42,945 nt of DNA from an uncultured Verrucomicrobiota bacterium. GTDB lineage: Bacteria; Verrucomicrobiota; Verrucomicrobiia; Opitutales; Seribacteraceae. The first letter of the stretch is position 1. Each line of letters starts with the position of its first letter. Shown here one piece after another: positions 11,384 to 20,628 of the stretch. The notes beneath the pieces are model-generated. The model had not been told where the DNA came from and made no database searches. It saw nothing but the letters and a program-made list of their open reading frames with translations. The position numbers and the translations under genes were made by a program. The stretch lies in contig CACHJU010000017.1 in NCBI GenBank assembly GCA_902580225.1, positions 1 to 42,945 on the forward strand, given 5' to 3'.

Positions 11384-11670
11384 ATGAGTCTGTAATTATA
11401 CTTAAAGAAGCTTTACTTACCGAGAAAGCTACCATGCTCTCCGCCAATCTAAACAAATATGTTTTCGAAGTTTCTAGTATAGCCAAAAAGTCGAATATCA
11501 AGGATGCTGTAGAAAAAACTTTTTCCGTCACTGTACTCTCAGTAAACTCTTTAAATGTTAAACCAAAGGCTAAAAGAGATCGGGCCCGTCGCAATAAGCT
11601 TGGGTTTAAGAGTGGCATGAAAAAGGCCATTGTAACATTGAAATCCGGGGACAGCATTGATCTCGCATAG
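11380..11670 (+). CDS. rplW: 50S ribosomal protein L23 (uL23)
   Basis: L23 sits at the tunnel exit and docks trigger factor and SRP. The 96 residues fit the family, with ILKEALLTEKATMLSANLNKYVFEV near the start and VKPKAKRDRARRNKLGFKSGMKKAIVTL near the end. A clear GGAGG lies about ten bases before the ATG, one of only two strong Shine-Dalgarno motifs in the block. The start overlaps the rplD stop. Confidence 0.96.
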   Translation: MNESVIILKEALLTEKATMLSANLNKYVFEVSSIAKKSNIKDAVEKTFSVTVLSVNSLNVKPKAKRDRARRNKLGFKSGMKKAIVTLKSGDSIDLA

Positions 11671-11682
11671 GAGAATTATAAT

Positions 11683-12522
11683 ATGTCAATTTTACTACAA
11701 AAACCCGTTACGCCATCCAGTCGATTTTTTCTTAAGAACAAAGTTGATTTAGACACAAAAAGACCCGAACGATCTTTAACCAAGGGAGTTCATAGAAAAA
11801 AAGGGCGCAATTCGTATGGCCGTATTACTTCAAGACGCAGGGGTGGAGGCCATAAAAGACTTTACAGACAAATTGATTTTCGTAGAGAAAAGTTAAATGA
11901 AGAAGCAAAAGTTATTGCCTTAGAGTATGATCCCAACAGAACTGCCCATTTGGCACTTCTCGAATACTCTGATGGACTTAAAAATTATATACTTGCACCT
12001 TCTTCAGTGAAGGTAGGAGATACATTAGTTAGTTCAGATACGAAAGTGGATTTCACGCCTGGCAATGCTCTTCCATTAAATTTGATACCTTTAGGAACCA
12101 AAATTCATTGTGTTGAAATGCTTCCCGGTGCTGGTGCAAAACTTGCAAGATCAGCCGGATGCGAAGTTCGCTTAATTTCAGTCGACGGGAATCACGCTTC
12201 ATTAAAGATGCCCAGTGGTGAAATCCGTTTAGTCAAGGAAAACTGTAGGGCAACAATTGGTTCAGTTGGAAATGCGAGTCATCAAAAAGCTACAATTGGA
12301 AAAGCGGGAAGAAATCGCTGGAAAGGTCGTCGTCCTCGAGTCCGAGGGGTTGCGATGAATCCAGTTGACCATCCAATGGGGGGTGGTGAAGGTAGAACAT
12401 CAGGTGGTGGGCATCCTAGTTCGCCTTGGGGGCAATTATCTAAGGGTTTTCCAACTAGAAAGAAATCTAAACTCTCAAATACTCAAATTCTCGTTCGCCG
12501 TAACGGCACAAGAGTCAAATAA
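11683..12522 (+). CDS. rplB: 50S ribosomal protein L2 (uL2)
   Basis: L2 is a core 50S protein needed for subunit association and peptidyl transferase activity. The 279 residues and motifs GRNSYGRITSRRRGGGHKRLYRQIDF, MLPGAGAKLARSAG, RWKGRRPRVRGVAMNPVDHP and MGGGEGRTSGG-type C-terminus are diagnostic. The His in NPVDHPMGGG matches the conserved functional His of L2. AGGAG lies 9 bases before the ATG, the second clear Shine-Dalgarno motif in the block. Confidence 0.98.
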   Translation: MSILLQKPVTPSSRFFLKNKVDLDTKRPERSLTKGVHRKKGRNSYGRITSRRRGGGHKRLYRQIDFRREKLNEEAKVIALEYDPNRTAHLALLEYSDGLKNYILAPSSVKVGDTLVSSDTKVDFTPGNALPLNLIPLGTKIHCVEMLPGAGAKLARSAGCEVRLISVDGNHASLKMPSGEIRLVKENCRATIGSVGNASHQKATIGKAGRNRWKGRRPRVRGVAMNPVDHPMGGGEGRTSGGGHPSSPWGQLSKGFPTRKKSKLSNTQILVRRNGTRVK

Positions 12523-12546
12523 TAGTTCACTCAAAAGGTATTTTAT

Positions 12547-12816
12547 ATGACAAGATCAATAAAAAAAGGTTTCTTTGTAGAACCTGGTTTGATGAAAAAA
12601 GTTATAACTGCACAAACCGCTGGTGATAGAAAACCTATCAAAACATGGTCCAGGCGTTCAACTATAACTCCTGATTTTGTTGGACTTAACTTTTCTGTTC
12701 ATAACGGAAAAAGCTTTCTTCCTGTTTATGTTACTGAAAATATGGTCGGTCATAAATTAGGCGAGTTTTCAGCTACCCGATCCTTTAAGTCCCATAATCC
12801 CCATACCCAAAAATAA
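12547..12816 (+). CDS. rpsS: 30S ribosomal protein S19 (uS19)
   Basis: S19 is a 30S head protein that forms a complex with S13. The 89 residues match the family. Typical features are [50 protein letters not shown] and the tail SHNPHTQK. An AAAGG motif lies about 9 bases before the start, a partial ribosome-binding site. rplV follows after 3 bases. Confidence 0.97.
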   Translation: MTRSIKKGFFVEPGLMKKVITAQTAGDRKPIKTWSRRSTITPDFVGLNFSVHNGKSFLPVYVTENMVGHKLGEFSATRSFKSHNPHTQK

Positions 12817-12819
12817 ATT

Positions 12820-13155
12820 ATGGATGTTAAATCTTATTCTAAGTATGTGAGGATATCTCCTAAAAAAGCACGAGAGGTTGCTCGCCTTCTACCCGGAAAA
12901 AAAGCCACTGAAGGAGTTTCTCTGTTAAAATTTATCCCACGCAAGGCTGCTCGCCTTTTGGATAAAACATTAAAGTCAGCTATGGCTAACGCTGAAAATA
13001 ACGCAAATCTCAATGCAGATGATTTAACTATTAGGGAGGTCATCGTTGATGAAGGTCCTGCCTTAAAAAGATTTAGACCATGTGCTCGCGGATCTTCTCA
13101 CCCTTACAAGAAGAGGATGAGTCACCTCCGCGTTGTTTTAACTGACGAAGCTTAA
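12820..13155 (+). CDS. rplV: 50S ribosomal protein L22 (uL22)
   Basis: L22 lines the exit tunnel and contributes to the macrolide-binding constriction through its beta-hairpin. The 111 residues include [33 protein letters not shown] and the hairpin segment [23 protein letters not shown]. The hairpin is not shortened. The gene starts 3 bases after rpsS and ends 5 bases before rpsC. Confidence 0.97.
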   Translation: MDVKSYSKYVRISPKKAREVARLLPGKKATEGVSLLKFIPRKAARLLDKTLKSAMANAENNANLNADDLTIREVIVDEGPALKRFRPCARGSSHPYKKRMSHLRVVLTDEA

Positions 13156-13160
13156 TTATT

Positions 13161-13796
13161 ATGGGACAAAAAGTAAATCCGATAGGTTTTCGTCTAGGCG
13201 TTAGGCGTAATTGGAGTGCAAGATGGTATGCTAATAAGCATGACTATTCAAAATTTCTAGAAGAAGACAATTTAATCCGAGGTTATTTAGATAAGAAATT
13301 ACGGTTTGCTTCCGTACCGAGAGTTGTGATTGAACGTGCTTCAAGTCGTACTCGAGTCACAATTTGGACTGCTAGACCTGGTATAGTTATAGGACGTAAG
13401 GGACAGGAACTTGATGCATTGCGCGATTCTTTAAATCGCACAATTAGTAAAGATATCCGTCTCGAAATTCAGGAAATTAAAAAACCAGATTTAGTTGCTT
13501 CTTTGGTAGCCGAAAATGTTGCTCTTCAGTTGGAGAGAAGAATAGCTTTTCGACGGGCAATGAAGAAAGCTGTTCAGACTACAATGTCAATGGGTGCAGA
13601 GGGAATTAGAATCCAGTGTGCTGGTCGTCTTGGAGGTGCTGATATCGCAAGAACTGAGCAAACACGAGAAGGTAGAGTACCTTTACACACGCTTCGTGAA
13701 AATATTGATTACGGACTTGTCGAGGCAAATACTGTTTATGGTATTATTGGAATAAAATGTTGGATATGCCTTAAGGACGAAGACAAAATTTTTTAA
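13161..13796 (+). CDS. rpsC: 30S ribosomal protein S3 (uS3)
   Basis: S3 lies at the mRNA entry tunnel and has helicase-related activity together with S4. The 211 residues begin [15 protein letters not shown] type II KH domain follows, with the loop [15 protein letters not shown], and then the C-terminal domain with [31 protein letters not shown]. The C-terminus stops soon after the GIKCWI motif, so this is a short-tailed S3. No Shine-Dalgarno motif is seen. Confidence 0.97.
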   Translation: MGQKVNPIGFRLGVRRNWSARWYANKHDYSKFLEEDNLIRGYLDKKLRFASVPRVVIERASSRTRVTIWTARPGIVIGRKGQELDALRDSLNRTISKDIRLEIQEIKKPDLVASLVAENVALQLERRIAFRRAMKKAVQTTMSMGAEGIRIQCAGRLGGADIARTEQTREGRVPLHTLRENIDYGLVEANTVYGIIGIKCWICLKDEDKIF

Positions 13797-13807
13797 TATT
13801 TTAAATT

Positions 13808-14230
13808 ATGCCAAAATTACTTCCATCTAGGACTAAATACAGAAAAGTTTTTAAGGGTCGCGTTCGCGGGACTGCGTCAAAAGGAAATTCAGTTTCTTTT
13901 GGTGAATTTGGTATCCAATCACTATCCCGAGGCAGAATGACATCTAATCAAATTGAAGCAGCTCGTGTCGCAATCAATAGGCATTTAAAACGTAAGGGTA
14001 AAGTGTGGATCCGAGTATTTCCTCACAAACCAGTTACTAAGAAGCCTGCTGAGACCAGACAAGGTAAAGGCAAAGGCCCGGTTGATCATTGGGTTGCGGT
14101 TGTAAAACCAGGACATGTGCTTTTCGAAATTGCTGGATGTTCGCTGACCTTGGCAAGAGAAGCATTAGGATTGGCAGATGCAAAACTTCCCTTTCGTTGC
14201 CGACTAGTTCTTCGTCAACAATCATTCTAG
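13808..14230 (+). CDS. rplP: 50S ribosomal protein L16 (uL16)
   Basis: L16 organises the A-site and is needed for late 50S maturation. The 140 residues carry [21 protein letters not shown], the family's [24 protein letters not shown] and [20 protein letters not shown]. The segment [18 protein letters not shown] follows. It sits between rpsC and rpmC as in nearly all bacteria. Confidence 0.97.
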   Translation: MPKLLPSRTKYRKVFKGRVRGTASKGNSVSFGEFGIQSLSRGRMTSNQIEAARVAINRHLKRKGKVWIRVFPHKPVTKKPAETRQGKGKGPVDHWVAVVKPGHVLFEIAGCSLTLAREALGLADAKLPFRCRLVLRQQSF

Positions 14231-14240
14231 TATCTCTTTT

Positions 14241-14429
14241 ATGAAAATGTCAGAAATTAAGGAACTATCAGGTGCGGAATTAAATAAAAAATTTCGAGAG
14301 TTAGGTGAAGAATTACTACAACTGCAATTAAGAAAGCAAACCGGACAAGTTGAAAAGCCACATTTAATTAAAACTATTCGGAGGGATAGAGCCAAAATTT
14401 TAACAGTTCTTTCGTTGTCCAAAAATTAA
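14241..14429 (+). CDS. rpmC: 50S ribosomal protein L29 (uL29)
   Basis: L29 is a small helical hairpin near the tunnel exit. The 62 residues include MSEIKELSGAELNKKFRELGE, LLQLQLRKQTGQVEKPHLIK and RRDRAKILTVL. Two in-frame ATGs lie at 14241 and 14247. The second gives the more usual start and cannot be excluded, because neither has a Shine-Dalgarno motif. Confidence 0.94.
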   Translation: MKMSEIKELSGAELNKKFRELGEELLQLQLRKQTGQVEKPHLIKTIRRDRAKILTVLSLSKN

Positions 14430-14450
14430 ATTATTTAACCCAAAATTTTA

Positions 14451-14723
14451 ATGACCTTTGAATCACCAAGAAATAATCGTAAAGAATTGATTGGTTCTGT
14501 CCGGGCCAAGACGGGGAACAAATCTATTAAAGTTGTTTACGAATACAAAATACCTCACCCTCTTTACAAAAAAGAAATTCGTCGCAAAACAACGGTCCAT
14601 GTTCATGATGAAAATAATGAGTCATCGGTTGGAGATAAGGTCAAGATTGTAACAACTAGACCTTTAAGTAAGCTTAAAAGATGGCGGGTTTTAGAGATAA
14701 TCGAAAAAGCACCTGTAGCGTAA
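14451..14723 (+). CDS. rpsQ: 30S ribosomal protein S17 (uS17)
   Basis: S17 is a primary 16S-binding OB-fold protein. The 90 residues show NNRKELIGSVRAKTGNKSIKVVYEYKIPHPLYKK, HVHDENNESSVGDKVKIVTTRPLSKLKRWRVLEI, matching the family order (quoted here in overlapping short parts: GSVRAKTGNKSIKV, HDENNESSVGDKV, RPLSKLKRWRV). It lies between rpmC and rplN as expected. Confidence 0.96.
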   Translation: MTFESPRNNRKELIGSVRAKTGNKSIKVVYEYKIPHPLYKKEIRRKTTVHVHDENNESSVGDKVKIVTTRPLSKLKRWRVLEIIEKAPVA

Positions 14724-14729
14724 TTTACC

Positions 14730-15092
14730 ATGATTCAATTATTAAGTAGGCTCGAAGTTGCAGATAATACGGGAGCAAAAAAAGTTCGGATGATTCGTCG
14801 AATCGGACAAAATAAAAAAACTGCTTCAATTGGTGATATCATTGTTTGCCATGTAAAAGAAAGTACAACTGAGGCTGCAGTAAAAAAAGGAACAGTTGTC
14901 CGTGCGGTTGTTGTTCGTACAAAAACTGCAGTACGCCGTAGAGACGGAAGCTATCTTAGGTTTGATGAAAATGCTTGCGTTATAGTTAATAATGACGGAA
15001 CTCCGAAAGGTACCCGTATTTTTGGTCCAGTAGCTCGTGAACTACGCCAAAAATATATGAAAATAATTTCACTAGCACCAGAGGTTTTATAA
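14730..15092 (+). CDS. rplN: 50S ribosomal protein L14 (uL14)
   Basis: L14 forms an intersubunit bridge and is the docking site of the silencing factor RsfS. The 120 residues include [49 protein letters not shown] and [17 protein letters not shown], all highly conserved. Only 2 bases separate its stop from the rplX ATG, suggesting coupling. Confidence 0.97.
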   Translation: MIQLLSRLEVADNTGAKKVRMIRRIGQNKKTASIGDIIVCHVKESTTEAAVKKGTVVRAVVVRTKTAVRRRDGSYLRFDENACVIVNNDGTPKGTRIFGPVARELRQKYMKIISLAPEVL

Positions 15093-15094
15093 AA

Positions 15095-15331
15095 ATGGCG
15101 AATAAAATAAAGAAGGGTGATGAAGTCGTTGTTATCGCGGGAGACCACAAGGGCAGTAAAGGTAAAATCTTGCAAGTTTTACGTAATAAAAACCGAGTGA
15201 TTGTAGAGGGTGTAAACATGATTAAAAAACACGAAAAGAAAACACAGGATAACCCCCAAGGTGCTATTGTAGAAAGAGAAGCTTCCTTACATTTTTCCAA
15301 TGTTAAGAAAGCAGATCTTAAGAAAAGCTAA
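15095..15331 (+). CDS. rplX: 50S ribosomal protein L24 (uL24), short form
   Basis: L24 starts 50S assembly and lies near the tunnel exit. It has a KOW motif ([22 protein letters not shown]) followed by [30 protein letters not shown] in family order (given here as two parts: [14 protein letters not shown] and [10 protein letters not shown]). At 78 residues it is about 25 shorter than E. coli L24. It ends soon after LHFSNV, without the usual C-terminal strand region. A GAGG lies 10 bases before the ATG. Confidence 0.94.
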   Translation: MANKIKKGDEVVVIAGDHKGSKGKILQVLRNKNRVIVEGVNMIKKHEKKTQDNPQGAIVEREASLHFSNVKKADLKKS

Positions 15332-15361
15332 TCTTATATTTTAATTTCTTATTATTAACTT

Positions 15362-15937
15362 ATGAATACACCTGAACTCAAAAAAACTTACATGGAAGAG
15401 GTTGCTCCTGCTCTACTCAAAAGCTGTGGTTTCAAAAATGTTCATCAAGTACCTAAGATTGAAAAGGTCGTACTTAATACTTCCTTTGGTTCTGAACTTG
15501 ATAAAAATGGAATTGAGGAGCTTAAAAAAGACATTACGGCTTTATCTGGCCAGGCACCCGTCATAGTGAAAGCTAAAATGAGTGTTTCTAATTTTAAATT
15601 ACGGGAAGGTATGCCGGTTGGTATTAAAGTAACTCTTCGGGGAAATGTAATGTGGGAATTTCTTTTGCGTTTGATCGCAATCGCACTACCTAATATACGA
15701 GATTTCCGTGGCGTTCCTTTTAAGCTAGATGGTTGCGGAAATTATACATTGGGAGTTATTGATCATAGTATTTTCCCTGAAATAAATGTGGAGCGCCAAC
15801 GAACCAATACAGGTTTGGATATATCAATTGTGACCTCAGCTAAAAACGATTCGGACGGAAGCAAACTTCTCAAATCACTTGGAATGCCCTTTCGAAAACC
15901 TTCCGTATCTTCTTCAAACCAGCAGGAAGCTGCTTAA
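15362..15937 (+). CDS. rplE: 50S ribosomal protein L5 (uL5)
   Basis: L5 binds 5S rRNA in the central protuberance. The 191 residues begin with [19 protein letters not shown] and include [14 protein letters not shown] and [21 protein letters not shown]. Later come [40 protein letters not shown] and a short Ser/Gln-rich tail. The tail is slightly longer than in E. coli (179). rpsN starts 13 bases on. Confidence 0.97.
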   Translation: MNTPELKKTYMEEVAPALLKSCGFKNVHQVPKIEKVVLNTSFGSELDKNGIEELKKDITALSGQAPVIVKAKMSVSNFKLREGMPVGIKVTLRGNVMWEFLLRLIAIALPNIRDFRGVPFKLDGCGNYTLGVIDHSIFPEINVERQRTNTGLDISIVTSAKNDSDGSKLLKSLGMPFRKPSVSSSNQQEAA

Positions 15938-15950
15938 GGAAATAAACATT

Positions 15951-16256
15951 ATGGCAAAGAAATCAGTTATTCATAGAAATAAGAAAAGGGAAAGATTAGT
16001 CGCGAAATATTCGGCTAAGCGAGTCACTTTAAAAAAGATTTTATCTGATCCAAAAACTACGGAAGAAGATTTTTACAAAGCACAAGCCAAGTTGACCAAG
16101 CTTCCTAAGAATTCTTCACCAGTGCGTTTGGTAAATCGGTGCACTTTAACAGGCAGACCACGTGCCACAATTCGCAAGTTCGGGCTTTCAAGAATTTCTT
16201 TTCGTGAATTAGCTCTACAAGGAAAAATCCCTGGTGTTATCAAAGCGTCTTGGTAA
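15951..16256 (+). CDS. rpsN: 30S ribosomal protein S14 (uS14), zinc-free long form
   Basis: S14 is a 30S head protein near the decoding site. I start it at 15951 ([20 protein letters not shown]), giving 101 residues, the long form without the CxxC zinc motif. The frame is open further upstream, but only into the end of rplE. The conserved C-terminal [23 protein letters not shown] is present as [25 protein letters not shown] lies about 11 bases before the ATG. Confidence 0.96.
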   Translation: MAKKSVIHRNKKRERLVAKYSAKRVTLKKILSDPKTTEEDFYKAQAKLTKLPKNSSPVRLVNRCTLTGRPRATIRKFGLSRISFRELALQGKIPGVIKASW

Positions 16257-16276
16257 ATACCCAACTTTTATAAAAT

Positions 16277-16675
16277 ATGTCTATTCACGATACAATTGGT
16301 GATTTCATAACTGTCATTCGAAATGCAGGTAAAGCAGGAAAAGAAACTTGTTCTTATCCTCATTCAAATCTTCGAGTTGGTATAGCTAAAATTCTCAAAG
16401 ATAGAGGTTTTGTTGCAAATTGTAATGAACAATCTGCCGATAACGGTCATAAGAATATTGAGATAACTCTAAAGTATATTGACGGCGAGCATGCCATTCG
16501 TGGTATCAATCGTGTCAGCACTCCTGGAAGACGCACATACTGTGGTTATCGTGAAATTCCGAGGGTGTTGGGCGGGCTCGGAATTTCAATTCTTAGCACA
16601 CCCACAGGAATAATCGACGATAAAACCGCAAGGAAAAATAAACTTGGCGGAGAAATTCTCTGCAGTGTTTGGTAA
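16277..16675 (+). CDS. rpsH: 30S ribosomal protein S8 (uS8)
   Basis: S8 binds helix 21 of 16S rRNA and in E. coli represses the spc operon. The 132 residues contain DTIGDFITVIRNAGKAGKE, the AKILKDRGFV segment, RVSTPGRRTYCGYREIPRVL and the C-terminal GGLGISILSTPTGIIDDKTAR and GGEILCSVW. The order rpsN-rpsH-rplF is standard. Confidence 0.97.
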   Translation: MSIHDTIGDFITVIRNAGKAGKETCSYPHSNLRVGIAKILKDRGFVANCNEQSADNGHKNIEITLKYIDGEHAIRGINRVSTPGRRTYCGYREIPRVLGGLGISILSTPTGIIDDKTARKNKLGGEILCSVW

Positions 16676-16694
16676 CCAAAATGGATAATTTCTA

Positions 16695-17231
16695 ATGAGT
16701 AGAATAGGTAAAGTCCCGATTGTAGTTCCGTCTGGTGTTGATGTATCCATTGATGGACAAGTTGTTCGTGTAAAAGGGCCGAAGGGTGATCTTTTGAAAG
16801 AATTTTCTTCTTTAGCTAAAATTTCCCAATCTGAAAATACCGTAGTTGTTGAACCTGTCGATTCAAGTCGTTCTGCTCGTGCTAATTATGGAACAGTGCG
16901 TTCGATCATTGCAAATATGGTTCAAGGGGTAATCACTCCTTTCAGCAAAGACTTATTAATCGAGGGAGTTGGTTTTCGTGCTACTATTAAAGGAAGTCAA
17001 ATTGATCTGGAACTTGGATATTCACACCCGATTTTACATGATATTCCCGAGGGTGTCGTTGTTACTGTTTCAGATAATGTTAAAATACATGTAGAAAGTG
17101 CTGACAAACAAAAAGTTGGTCAAATTGCAGCAGAGATTAAAAGCTATTACCCAGTTGAACCATACAAAGGAAAAGGCGTTCGTATATTGGGTGAATATGT
17201 TAGAAGGAAAGAAGGTAAAAAATCAGCTTAA
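16695..17231 (+). CDS. rplF: 50S ribosomal protein L6 (uL6)
   Basis: L6 binds near the sarcin-ricin loop. The 178 residues match E. coli (177). Features are MSRIGKVPIVVPSGVDVSID, VKGPKGDL, the YGTVRSIIANMVQGV stretch and GVGFRATIKGSQIDLELGYSHP. The C-terminal motif PVEPYKGKGVRILGEYVRRK, with a Lys-rich tail, closes the protein. Confidence 0.97.
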   Translation: MSRIGKVPIVVPSGVDVSIDGQVVRVKGPKGDLLKEFSSLAKISQSENTVVVEPVDSSRSARANYGTVRSIIANMVQGVITPFSKDLLIEGVGFRATIKGSQIDLELGYSHPILHDIPEGVVVTVSDNVKIHVESADKQKVGQIAAEIKSYYPVEPYKGKGVRILGEYVRRKEGKKSA

Positions 17232-17237
17232 TTAGTA

Positions 17238-17594
17238 ATGAAACTTTCAAAGAAAAAAGAACTTGCACAAAAGCGTCGTTGGAGAATCCGTAAAAAAATT
17301 AATGGTTCAGCGGATAGACCGCGCGTAGCTGTTCGATTTACCAACAAGAATATTCATGCTCAATGCATTGACGACATTAAAGGTCATACTTTACTTGGTC
17401 TTGGAACGACTCATACTGACTTCAAAGATTTATTACCTAATATAAAAGGTGCTCAAAAGTTGGGAACTATTATGGGTGAAAAAATCAAAGAAAAAGGCTT
17501 CAGTTCGATCGTGTTTGATCGTTCAGGCAGAAAATACCACGGTTGCGTAAAGGCATTTGCTGAAGCTTTGCGCGAGCAAGGTTTACAATTTTAA
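17238..17594 (+). CDS. rplR: 50S ribosomal protein L18 (uL18)
   Basis: L18 binds 5S rRNA with L5 and L25. The 118 residues include the basic N-terminus KKKELAQKRRWRIRKKINGS, RPRVAVRFTNKNIHAQCIDD and the C-terminal FDRSGRKYHGCVKAFAEALREQGL. It starts 6 bases after rplF and ends 6 bases before rpsE. Confidence 0.97.
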   Translation: MKLSKKKELAQKRRWRIRKKINGSADRPRVAVRFTNKNIHAQCIDDIKGHTLLGLGTTHTDFKDLLPNIKGAQKLGTIMGEKIKEKGFSSIVFDRSGRKYHGCVKAFAEALREQGLQF

Positions 17595-17600
17595 ATTACC

Positions 17601-18194
17601 ATGAACAAACCCAATCAAAAAAGTAAAAAAGCACCTGAAGTTGCACCCGACGAACCCGAACTTTTTGAAAAAGTAGTTCACATCAACAGATGTGCTAAAG
17701 TGGTTAAGGGAGGAAGACGATTCAGTTTTGCGGCTCTTGTGGTTGTTGGTGACCAGAACGGAAAAGTTGGATTTGGTTATGGGAAAGCTCAAATGGTTCC
17801 AGATGCGATTCGCAAAGGAACAGAACAGGCCAAGAAAGCAATGATAGATGTAGCTGTTTATGGAGATACCATACCCCACCAAATTTTAGGAAATTATGAT
17901 GGGGGTAAAGTATTACTTAAACCAGCCCGGCAGGGAACAGGTATCATTGCAGGAGGAGGAGTTCGGGCAGTACTAGAAGCTGCTGGGGTTAAAAATATTC
18001 TCTCCAAATCCCTTGGATCTAATAATCAATTATCGGTGGTATCGGCTACAATGAATGGTCTACAGCAACTTCGTACAGCAAAAACAATTTCAAATATTCG
18101 AGGTGAAGATGTTTTTGGTCCTTCTTACATGGAAGACCCAAAAGTTATTCCGGTAGCAGCTGGAGAAATCGCTGAAACTTCTGCTAAATCTTAA
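17601..18194 (+). CDS. rpsE: 30S ribosomal protein S5 (uS5)
   Basis: S5 acts in decoding accuracy and is the classical spectinomycin-resistance protein. The 197 residues carry a short charged N-terminal extension and then [42 protein letters not shown] and [20 protein letters not shown] follow. The rplO gene starts 5 bases after the stop; rpmD, which normally lies between them, is absent. Confidence 0.97.
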   Translation: MNKPNQKSKKAPEVAPDEPELFEKVVHINRCAKVVKGGRRFSFAALVVVGDQNGKVGFGYGKAQMVPDAIRKGTEQAKKAMIDVAVYGDTIPHQILGNYDGGKVLLKPARQGTGIIAGGGVRAVLEAAGVKNILSKSLGSNNQLSVVSATMNGLQQLRTAKTISNIRGEDVFGPSYMEDPKVIPVAAGEIAETSAKS

Positions 18195-18199
18195 TTACC

Positions 18200-18631
18200 A
18201 TGAAAGAACATGAAATACCATCAGGGGCCAATCGTAAGAAAAGATGTATTGGAAGAGGCGAAGGGAATGGACACGGTAAAACATCAGGACGAGGACATAA
18301 AGGAGCTGGAGCCCGTGCTGGATATTCTCTTAGAGCAGGTTTTGAAGGTGGTCAAATGCCTCTTTTCAGAAAACTTCCACAGAGGGGTTTTAACCGAAAG
18401 CGGTTTCAGTCACCTTGTGCGATTGTTAACTTAAATGATTTAGAAAAACTTAAAACTGACAAGGTTGATATTACCTCGCTTAAGGAAGTAGGTTTGATTA
18501 GGTCAAATTCTACGCATGTTAAACTTCTTGGAACAGGGAAGGTTACAAAGGCACTTGTCGTTTCAGTCGACCAAATTTCAAAGTCTGCCAAGGACAAAAT
18601 AATCGCAGCAGGCGGCTCAGTTTCGGAATAA
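18200..18631 (+). CDS. rplO: 50S ribosomal protein L15 (uL15)
   Basis: L15 is a late-assembly 50S protein. The 143 residues include the glycine-rich N-terminus RCIGRGEGNGHGKTSGRGHKG, read in short pieces as GRGEGNGHGKTSGRGHKG. GFEGGQMPLFRKLPQRGF and the C-terminal VSVDQISKSAKDKIIAAGG follow. It leads directly into secY after 20 bases, as in most spc operons. Confidence 0.97.
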   Translation: MKEHEIPSGANRKKRCIGRGEGNGHGKTSGRGHKGAGARAGYSLRAGFEGGQMPLFRKLPQRGFNRKRFQSPCAIVNLNDLEKLKTDKVDITSLKEVGLIRSNSTHVKLLGTGKVTKALVVSVDQISKSAKDKIIAAGGSVSE

Positions 18632-18651
18632 TATTCATATTTCTAAATTTC

Positions 18652-20208
18652 ATGCTTTCAGCATTTACAAATTGTTTAAAAATACCTGAATTAAGGCAAA
18701 AAATTTTCTTCACCTTAGCATTGCTTTTTATAGCTCGGGTCGGAGCCAATATTCCGTTGCCTGGCGTTGACCCCACCCCCATTAAAGAATTTTTTGAACT
18801 TCGAGAACAAAATAGGAGTGAATCGGAAGGAAACGATATTCTTGGATTTTACAATATGTTTACAGGTGGAGCTTTGTTAAATGGAGCTTTATTCGCTCTT
18901 GGCATCATGCCCTATATTAGTGCTTCTATTATCATGCAACTGATGGGAGCAGTTTTTCCTCAGCTTGCTCGCCTTCAACAGGAGGGAGAACCAGGGAGAC
19001 AAAAAATTTCTCAATATACCCGATACCTAACTATAATAATATGTCTTGTTCAGGGTGGATTGCTGTCAATTGCATTACATGACAGTCCAGGTAGTTTAAT
19101 TCAGGGTTTCAACCCGGCTGATATTGGAACGGACGGAAAACCCTTGGGTGATATTGTTGTGGCATCTTCACGTACTATCTTTCTTATAACTTCAATTATT
19201 TTCCTCACTACCGGTTCTCTTATATTGATGTGGCTTGGTGAGCAGATAACCCAAAGAGGCATTGGCAATGGAATTTCGCTTCTTATTACAGTCGGTATAT
19301 TATCAGATTTACCAAAGGCGTTGGCTGATGCATATGCTTTAATTTTTCTTGCACCTGCAGGTGACAATATGGTTATTGTTAAAGCCTTACTCATGGTTGG
19401 ACTTTTTCTCGCTGTCGTCGGGGGTATAATTGCTGTTACTCAGGCACAGAGAAAAATTCCAGTTCAGTATGCAAAAAGAATGGTAGGTAGAAAAGTATTT
19501 GGAGGCCAAAGTTCTTTTTTACCATTAAAAGTAAACTATGCAGGAGTAATGCCGGTCATATTTGCAAGTGCAATCCTAATGTTTCCGGCTCAACTCTTGA
19601 GAACCTTGGGTGCTGCAATTGCTGACTCACCATCCGAGACCAATTGGGCGATCGATTTAGCAAATGTTTTCGCAAGTCGAGGTTGGTTTTACTACATTGT
19701 TTACGGAGGTTTGATATTAGTATTTAGCTATTTTTGGGTTTCCATAATGTTTAAACCAGTTCAAATCGCAGATGATCTGAAAAAAAATGGTGGGTATGTT
19801 CCTGGAGTTAGGCCGGGTGAGCACACCGCTCGATTCCTAGATTTTGTTATGACCCGACTGACATTAGCCGGTGCTATCTTTTTAACCGCAATCGCTGTCT
19901 TTCCAGATTTTATCTTCAAGACTGCTAATGTATCTTATAATGTCGCAACATTCTTTGGTGGGACTGGCATGTTAATCATTGTCGGAGTTGTACTTGACAC
20001 AATGCGTCAACTAGAAACATTTTTATTACAAAGACACTATGATGGCTTTTTACGTAAAGGAAGAATTCGCGGAAGATCTTCCACTTCAAACCAAGGCATA
20101 GAATCCTTGGAACTCAAAGATTTTGAGTCCCAATGGCGACCGCTTTATCTTATTGCGATTGCTTTATTTATTCTAGGTTTAGTTGGATTTATTATGAAGT
20201 CTTCTTAG
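18652..20208 (+). CDS. secY: Protein translocase channel subunit SecY
   Basis: SecY is the ten-helix channel of the Sec translocon in the inner membrane. Signatures include FTLALLFIARVGANIPLPGV in TM1, ALGIMPYISASIIMQL (plug and TM2), the TM5 region with LMWLGEQITQRGIGNGISLL, and the cytoplasmic loop YAKRMVGRK. NGGYVPGVRPGEHTARFLD precedes the last helices. At 518 residues it is about 75 longer than E. coli SecY. Extra sequence lies after TM1 (around residues 45-65, charged) and in the periplasmic loops. The downstream infA and rpmJ genes found in many bacteria are missing before rpsM. Confidence 0.97.
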   Translation: MLSAFTNCLKIPELRQKIFFTLALLFIARVGANIPLPGVDPTPIKEFFELREQNRSESEGNDILGFYNMFTGGALLNGALFALGIMPYISASIIMQLMGAVFPQLARLQQEGEPGRQKISQYTRYLTIIICLVQGGLLSIALHDSPGSLIQGFNPADIGTDGKPLGDIVVASSRTIFLITSIIFLTTGSLILMWLGEQITQRGIGNGISLLITVGILSDLPKALADAYALIFLAPAGDNMVIVKALLMVGLFLAVVGGIIAVTQAQRKIPVQYAKRMVGRKVFGGQSSFLPLKVNYAGVMPVIFASAILMFPAQLLRTLGAAIADSPSETNWAIDLANVFASRGWFYYIVYGGLILVFSYFWVSIMFKPVQIADDLKKNGGYVPGVRPGEHTARFLDFVMTRLTLAGAIFLTAIAVFPDFIFKTANVSYNVATFFGGTGMLIIVGVVLDTMRQLETFLLQRHYDGFLRKGRIRGRSSTSNQGIESLELKDFESQWRPLYLIAIALFILGLVGFIMKSS

Positions 20209-20242
20209 TGTGAAAAATTTAACCTCAAAAAAATAAAATATC

Positions 20243-20617
20243 ATGGCTAGATTGCTCGGAGTAGACATACCTAATAGAAAGAAAATAGAATTTTCATTAA
20301 GATATATTTATGGCGTGGGGCCAACCCGTGCCAAGCAAATTCTTGATGTGACTGGTATTGATCCAAATCGAAGAACCCAGGATTTAAACGAGCAGGAACT
20401 CAGTCAAATCAGTAGTTATATAATTGATCAAAAAATTATGGTCGAAGGTGATCTTCGTCGTGCAATTACCAATAATTTAAAACGATTGCAAAGCATCAGG
20501 TGTTATCGTGGACTTCGACATCAACGAGGACTACCTGTTCGCGGTCAAAGAACAATCACAAATGCGAGAACACGAAAAGGCGGACGTAAAACTGTTGGTG
20601 TTGTAAGAAAAGCCTAA
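20243..20617 (+). CDS. rpsM: 30S ribosomal protein S13 (uS13)
   Basis: S13 is a 30S head protein that bridges to the 50S subunit and contacts P-site tRNA. The 124 residues show [57 protein letters not shown] (given as [20 protein letters not shown]) and [19 protein letters not shown]. It starts the alpha cluster (rpsM-rpsK-rpsD-rpoA-rplQ). Confidence 0.97.
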   Translation: MARLLGVDIPNRKKIEFSLRYIYGVGPTRAKQILDVTGIDPNRRTQDLNEQELSQISSYIIDQKIMVEGDLRRAITNNLKRLQSIRCYRGLRHQRGLPVRGQRTITNARTRKGGRKTVGVVRKA

Positions 20618-20628
20618 ACAAAGTTGTA

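Noticed and set aside
15879-15950. Upstream extension of rpsN into rplE
   Set aside because: The conserved S14 start MAKKS is at 15951, with an AAGGA motif before it.
18195-18199. A hidden rpmD (L30) between rpsE and rplO
   Set aside because: Only 5 bases separate the two genes, so none can be present there.
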